A program made the position numbers and the translations under genes. From Aspergillus flavus (taxonomy: Eukaryota; Ascomycota; Eurotiomycetes; Eurotiales; Aspergillaceae), in assembly GCF_009017415.1 (NCBI RefSeq), contig NC_092405.1:4712001-4776000 (forward strand): a DNA stretch of 64,000 nucleotides, in the 5' to 3' direction. The notes under the pieces are model-generated. The model worked only from the letters and a program-made list of their open reading frames with translations, had not been told where the DNA came from and ran no database searches. This document shows, one piece after another, positions 59,729-64,000 of this stretch (positions are counted from its first letter, which is position 1; each line of letters opens with the position of its first letter).

Positions 59729-60568
59729 ATGAAGACTTTACACTTTCAACCGTACGCTGGATTAGCGGACGCCCTCGGGCGAGCAGACCTCTCCGGCCGG
59801 TCTGTCCTGATAACCGGCGGTGGGCATGGAATCGGGTTTAAGATAGCGACGTCCTTTGCCGAGCGCGGTGTAGGGCGCATTCTGCTCGTGGGACGAACAG
59901 AATCACGATTGGTGGAAGCGACTAAAAGGCTCTCGTCTATCGCTGGGACGTCCGTCCGCTACGAGGTAGCAGATCTTGCCTCGCAGGACGACATCCGCCG
60001 GGTCTTTGAAACCCTCAAATTTTCGCCGGATATTCTCATTAACAACGCCGGATACATGCCTAACCCGGAGTCGTTCCTCACCACCAATCTGTCGGAATAC
60101 TGGTCCGGTTTTACTATCAACGTGCTCGGTACAGTCCGTTTCACACAAGCGTACCTACGCCATCGCCTCGAACAGGGGGCAACATCACCAGCAGTAGTGA
60201 TAACTCTGAATACAGCGGGCGCATACGGACCGAGTGTGCCGAATCTGTCAGCTTACTTGGCGAGCAAGGCTGGTCTTGTCCGATGGGTGGAAATCGTGTC
60301 GGCCGATATCGACAAGCAAGTCGCACGGTTTATATCTGTCCACCCAGGGGCCGTCGATACCGACATGCTCGCCAAGTCCCAGTTAGGTGGGGCTTTCCCG
60401 TCCACTGAGGGGAAGCTTGTCGGCGATTTCGTCGTGTGGACAGCTACTGAAGAAGCAGATTTTCTTGCTGGACGTTTTGTTTGGGCGAACTGGGACGTTC
60501 AGGAGCTGCTTTCTCGCAGAGACGATATCGTGTCGAAGAATCTGTTCGTGACGAGCTTGACAGAGTAA
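59729..60568 (+). CDS. Short-chain dehydrogenase/reductase
   Basis: This is a single exon of 279 residues. The cofactor motif is LITGGGHGIG (TGxxxGxG). The usual acidic segment YEVADLASQDD and INNAGY follow, then a Ser/Thr-bearing strand (VITLNTAGAYG) and the catalytic YLASK (Tyr-x3-Lys). The C-terminus is SVHPGAVDTDM. A basic/Arg residue after strand 2 (VGRTESR) favours NADP(H). It is a cytosolic carbonyl/alcohol oxidoreductase with unknown substrate. It lies downstream of SRPBCC protein B in the same orientation. Confidence 0.88.
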   Translation: MKTLHFQPYAGLADALGRADLSGRSVLITGGGHGIGFKIATSFAERGVGRILLVGRTESRLVEATKRLSSIAGTSVRYEVADLASQDDIRRVFETLKFSPDILINNAGYMPNPESFLTTNLSEYWSGFTINVLGTVRFTQAYLRHRLEQGATSPAVVITLNTAGAYGPSVPNLSAYLASKAGLVRWVEIVSADIDKQVARFISVHPGAVDTDMLAKSQLGGAFPSTEGKLVGDFVVWTATEEADFLAGRFVWANWDVQELLSRRDDIVSKNLFVTSLTE

Positions 60569-61230
60569 TGTGCTCCGGGAAGCATAACTCCGAGGGAGCT
60601 GCTTTCTCAGACTCCGGGTGATCGAGATGGCATTTAAGTAAAGCGGGAGTGAAAGCTGCGATGCATTTACTCGCATCAAGATAGAAATCGCGTGTGCAAT
60701 GTCGAAACAATTGCCTACTCCACAGTAACTACTGTTTGTCCGTGACATCGTTCACTCTGTCCTTGTGCAGTTATAAAACCAGGATCGGCCACTCTAAACT
60801 TTAAGATATCGTTGACTTCCATACATATCGTTTAACATGCGGTAGGCCCAGCCGTAGTTACAGTACACTGAATCCAGCTCACGACCGCAGTGATACTGAA
60901 GGTCATACGTAGGAGCAGAACCGACAGACAGACGACATAGTTAACACAGACCCATCTTAGAGTAAACGCTGACAGTAATGTAACCGGTAGGTGGGTGAGA
61001 CATCCAGCTCCGTCAGCACCTTTCGCTCCATTAGACGAATAGATGTTTAGAAGCCCACTAGGCTCTTGCTCCATGTACAAAGTCGCTCAGCTGCAACCTC
61101 GTCCCCCGAGAGTTCAGCCGCCAAAAACAAGTGGCAGTCATTCAGATATCCAAACGAACAACTTCCAAGCATGCTGAAAATATAATGTCCCGAACGACTG
61201 TACCCACGGAAGCTGGGGCAGAATCCATCG
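60569..61230. other. Intergenic, no gene seen
   Basis: This spacer has only short frames without motifs. No zinc-cluster exon could be found here for the truncated regulator that follows. Confidence 0.4.
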
Positions 61231-61825
61231 TTGCTCCCAGGAATTCCAGCGAGCTTCCGACAGGAGACAACCGCTGTCAAGGATAACTTAACGCAGCAAA
61301 CGTCGGAGGCTTCGAAATTGTTGCGGCGAGAACTGGAGTGGAATGAAATGATTGGTCAAGACCGATCTATCGTGGTGAAACGTGCAACCGATTTCGTCAG
61401 TCGCATTTCCAACTCAGAAGCCCCATCTTCTACCACCGGCACATTTCAACCCTCCACAACAGACGGTGATGCTGAACCGCAGAAGTTCCCATCGGAATTA
61501 TTGTACATGATGACAATGAGTAAGTGCTTGGTCGAACCAAGGTCATGAGTTAATCAGGTCCAAATCGACAGACCCGGAACGGGAGCCTAGGCTCATGAAA
61601 CGGTCATTCTGGCCTGCTCATATCTCCCTCGCGGCTTTAGAAAATATGTGTCTGTCTAGTATAGATCGAAGTGCTCCGGTCCGCCGTCATCTGGAGCAAA
61701 GCAAGAAACGGTATGAGAATGAGATACACCGGACGCTGGGCGAGCTGGATTTTCTTGCTCCCCCAAGTTTAGCTTTCCTGCAGAAATTCAACCTGAATTG
61801 GAAATTCTCGCGTATCTGCATCTAA
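61231..61825 (+). pseudogene. Truncated fungal transcription-factor fragment
   Basis: Two exons (about 61231-61528 and from about 61559) carry the FPSELLYMM segment and WPAHISLAALENM. A QSKKRYENEIHRTLGELDFLAPPSLAFLQ stretch follows, which is the region just before and at the start of the middle homology region of many Zn2Cys6 regulators. There is no Zn2Cys6 cluster upstream, and the frame stops immediately after SLAFLQ, where several hundred residues should follow. It is probably a relic. Confidence 0.5.
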
Positions 61826-63032
61826 TAATAGCCTTAAAAGCAATTTATCTTCAAATTCGGTCAATTTATTACCATTAGCGCGTGTTTCCGATCGTGATTT
61901 GATGCCATGAAGCCGGTCGCGTAGAGCACTTTCAGGAACTGCAAACAGGGCCCTGCGCGTTTAGTTGATTTAACTTGGCCTTTTTGATAGGCAGAAATGG
62001 CCATCTGAATACGCAATTCTTTAGAAGGAGGTATATGGGATTATGGTGATGAGAATAGAAGCTTTGAATGAAGAAAGCAGATGTTTTGGTTAAAGGGCAA
62101 TGCTCGGTGGTTGAAAACGTGACATCCACAATATATTTCCGCATCCATACACCAGTGTTACCAACTTTCTAGAAAATACACTACAACAATTCCTCTTGGA
62201 CAGAAAAGAGCTTATGTTAGTATTGCCAAGCCGGAAGACGTATTCAAAAGACATATATCAAAAATCACGTAGGGGATGGATGAAAAATTAATGGAATGGT
62301 ACTTAAATGTAGAGAACAGATATAAGAAACAGTAATATATAATGATATCCATTTTGTCACGGGAAGTGCTCACCAGAGTTGTATATTGAGAGTCATCTAT
62401 CGAGCATCTTGCATTGAGCTGGCTGCATAGACAGGGGATTTGTTGGATAGTAAACACTAGTGAAATTCTAACACCCGATGTCACTTTACCTTTGGTTTAA
62501 GCCAGTTGCAAAGGCACACTCAGTTGAACATAAGTGCTTACTGTGCACTTGGGGCCGAGATGATAACCGGCTCCGCGTACCAGTAGCCTGGCCCAAATAT
62601 GTCCGAAGCGTGGTGGGGAGTCCCGCCCTTCGCATAGATCTCTCCGGTGGGGTAGGTAAGGTTGGTAGATGGAGGCTATTCGCAGCTTCCGACTCACTCG
62701 GCAATATCATGGCCCAGGTCGAATCAGGGATAGGTTGCTGGTCGAGACAGGGTTGGGGATAATAGAAACAGTAGACCGGCTGATCACTTTGCTAGATATA
62801 CTTACATCCAGAGCACGCCCAAGACGTCGATGCATAAACACAAAACGGAAGGCTCACGTATTAATCAACAGTATTATAAGAGTTCTGGCTCCCCGTTCCT
62901 TAAAAGCCTCAAATGGAAGCTGAGGGCGAAACGGGTCGGAGTCCGATGCAGTATCAAGTTCTTTGTATTCTGTTCCTATACTCTCCACGCCTCAAAATCA
63001 AAGCACCATAACTTTGATCTTCATGAATCATC
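61826..63032. other. Intergenic AT-rich stretch
   Basis: The 3' flank of the truncated regulator and the 3' flank of the questin-oxidase-like gene meet here. No supported gene was found in 1.2 kb. Confidence 0.45.
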
Positions 63033-64000
63033 TTACTCAGGCCTGTACCCATCTCGGCTGGGAACAAACCCAACCACGCCCTCGCAGTATCCCTCCCAGC
63101 CCCGAAACTCGGTCACAAATTTAACCGCAGCCTTCAAATAAAAATTATCCTTCCGACCAAAGGTCTCCTCGAACACCTTGGGGGCCCGGATCGCTTTGAA
63201 AAAATGCACGTCCAAAGCCCACTTGTGAGGCAACGCCGTATCAAGCACCCATTCCCAATCGCGGCCGCTGAGCTTAACGGCTTCTATAGGTTTGAGGCCA
63301 AAGATTGGGTGCTGCTGACAGATATAGGTCATGATTCCGAAGAGGGCGTACTGTCGCAAGATAGAAACACGGTGCTGCGGTGGCAAATAGTGCCACAGGA
63401 CTCGCAGGGCGTGCGCTAGTGTCATGATATGCGCATCGTAGAAATCGAAGGAATCATGAGGGTTGCCATTGCTCAGGGCGACGAGAACGGACAGGTCGCA
63501 ACACTCCTCAAAGCACCGCAACGGATCAATCATCTCCCAGGCATTCCAGTGTTCCAGCACAACGGCGAGATGTCTTGGTTTCTGTAGGACCTCCAGATTC
63601 GCAAATCCAGGTTCCGTGAAGAGCCCGTCAAGCCGCGCATCAGTGGGCACATTTTCAAACACGGCAGACAGTGAAGTTGTCTTATAGGTGGCAGTGTCCG
63701 GTGAAGGCTGATCCAGGAGATAATGGAGCGGGTTGTACTCCGTGCAGCCCTGGCTCAGGGCCTGAGTTGCAACCTCTTTGCTACGGAATTCGAAGGCATA
63801 TGCCAAGTGGATGAAGGGATGGCCGACTGTCGGTGGGTCAGTGTACTGAAGTGCATGCGGCGGTTGGATCCAAACAGTGCTGGCTACTTACGTCCTCCCG
63901 TGAATCCATTGATGAGTGGTTGGGATCCAGAGTACAGATATTCTTCCAGGACCTTACCCCAATCTCCTTGCCTCTCTTGCACTTGATTATCGAAAAAGTC
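63033..64000 (-). CDS. Questin oxidase-like protein, 5' end beyond the window
   Basis: Two exons are visible: 63826-63033 (end of gene) and a partial one, 64000-63892, joined by a 65 nt GTAAGT..CAG intron. The translation around the junction (GHPFIHLAYAFEFRSKEVATQAL) and later DSFDFYDAHIMTLAHALRVLWHYLP match the questin oxidase-like (DUF4243, AflY-related) family. These proteins carry out cofactor-poor Baeyer-Villiger-type ring cleavage of anthraquinones in some fungal polyketide pathways. Members also occur outside clusters, so pathway membership is not shown. The N-terminal third is missing at the edge. Confidence 0.82.

Overview
The window reads as filamentous ascomycete DNA, most likely Aspergillus-type (Eurotiomycetes). 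Genes are monocistronic on both strands and are broken by 47-90 nt GT-AG introns with CTAAC-like branch sites. The gene families are typical of Pezizomycotina: HET, fungal Zn2Cys6 regulators, DUF3712, a DUF7703-like membrane protein, MAPEG and a questin-oxidase-like protein. Nothing prokaryotic is present. All exon models were derived by eye by joining frames at splice sites with consistent phase, and none is backed by RNA or database evidence. The density of regulators, transporters, oxidases and broken genes suggests an accessory or subtelomere-like catabolic/secondary-metabolism region.

Left part (1-19.7 kb): a two-exon HET-domain protein and a small MAPEG protein come first. They are followed by a compact block holding a Zn2Cys6 regulator (4611-7018), an allantoate-permease-type MFS transporter (7790-9350), a heme aldoxime dehydratase (10203-11303), a divergent nitrilase (11859-12971) and a second Zn2Cys6 regulator (13184-14883). 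Aldoxime dehydratase plus nitrilase would convert R-CH=NOH to R-CN and then to R-COOH. The two genes share a 555 bp promoter that carries a helically phased GCGGAA triplet repeat. A secreted BBE-type FAD oxidase and a zinc-free MDR/enoyl-reductase-like enzyme follow.

Middle (20-45.5 kb): a damaged-looking Zn2Cys6 regulator, a P450, an APC amine/amino-acid permease and a flavin amine oxidase could form a second catabolic set for an amine. After them come a C-terminal relic of a PDR-type ABC transporter, a single-pass Ser/Thr-rich membrane glycoprotein, an AAAP amino-acid transporter, a seven-TM-like membrane protein, a decayed small secreted Cys protein, a DUF3712 protein and a second P450.

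Right part (45.5-64 kb): relics of a membrane protein and of unrecognised coding sequence precede an intact amidase. Beyond it lie a Zn2Cys6 regulator with two in-frame TAG codons and a frameshift, and an MFS transporter with two compensating frameshifts in T runs. Next come a GST-like protein, a divergent pair of SRPBCC (polyketide-cyclase/START-like) paralogs separated by a four-copy tandem repeat, an SDR, a truncated regulator, and the 3' part of a questin-oxidase-like gene that runs off the right edge.
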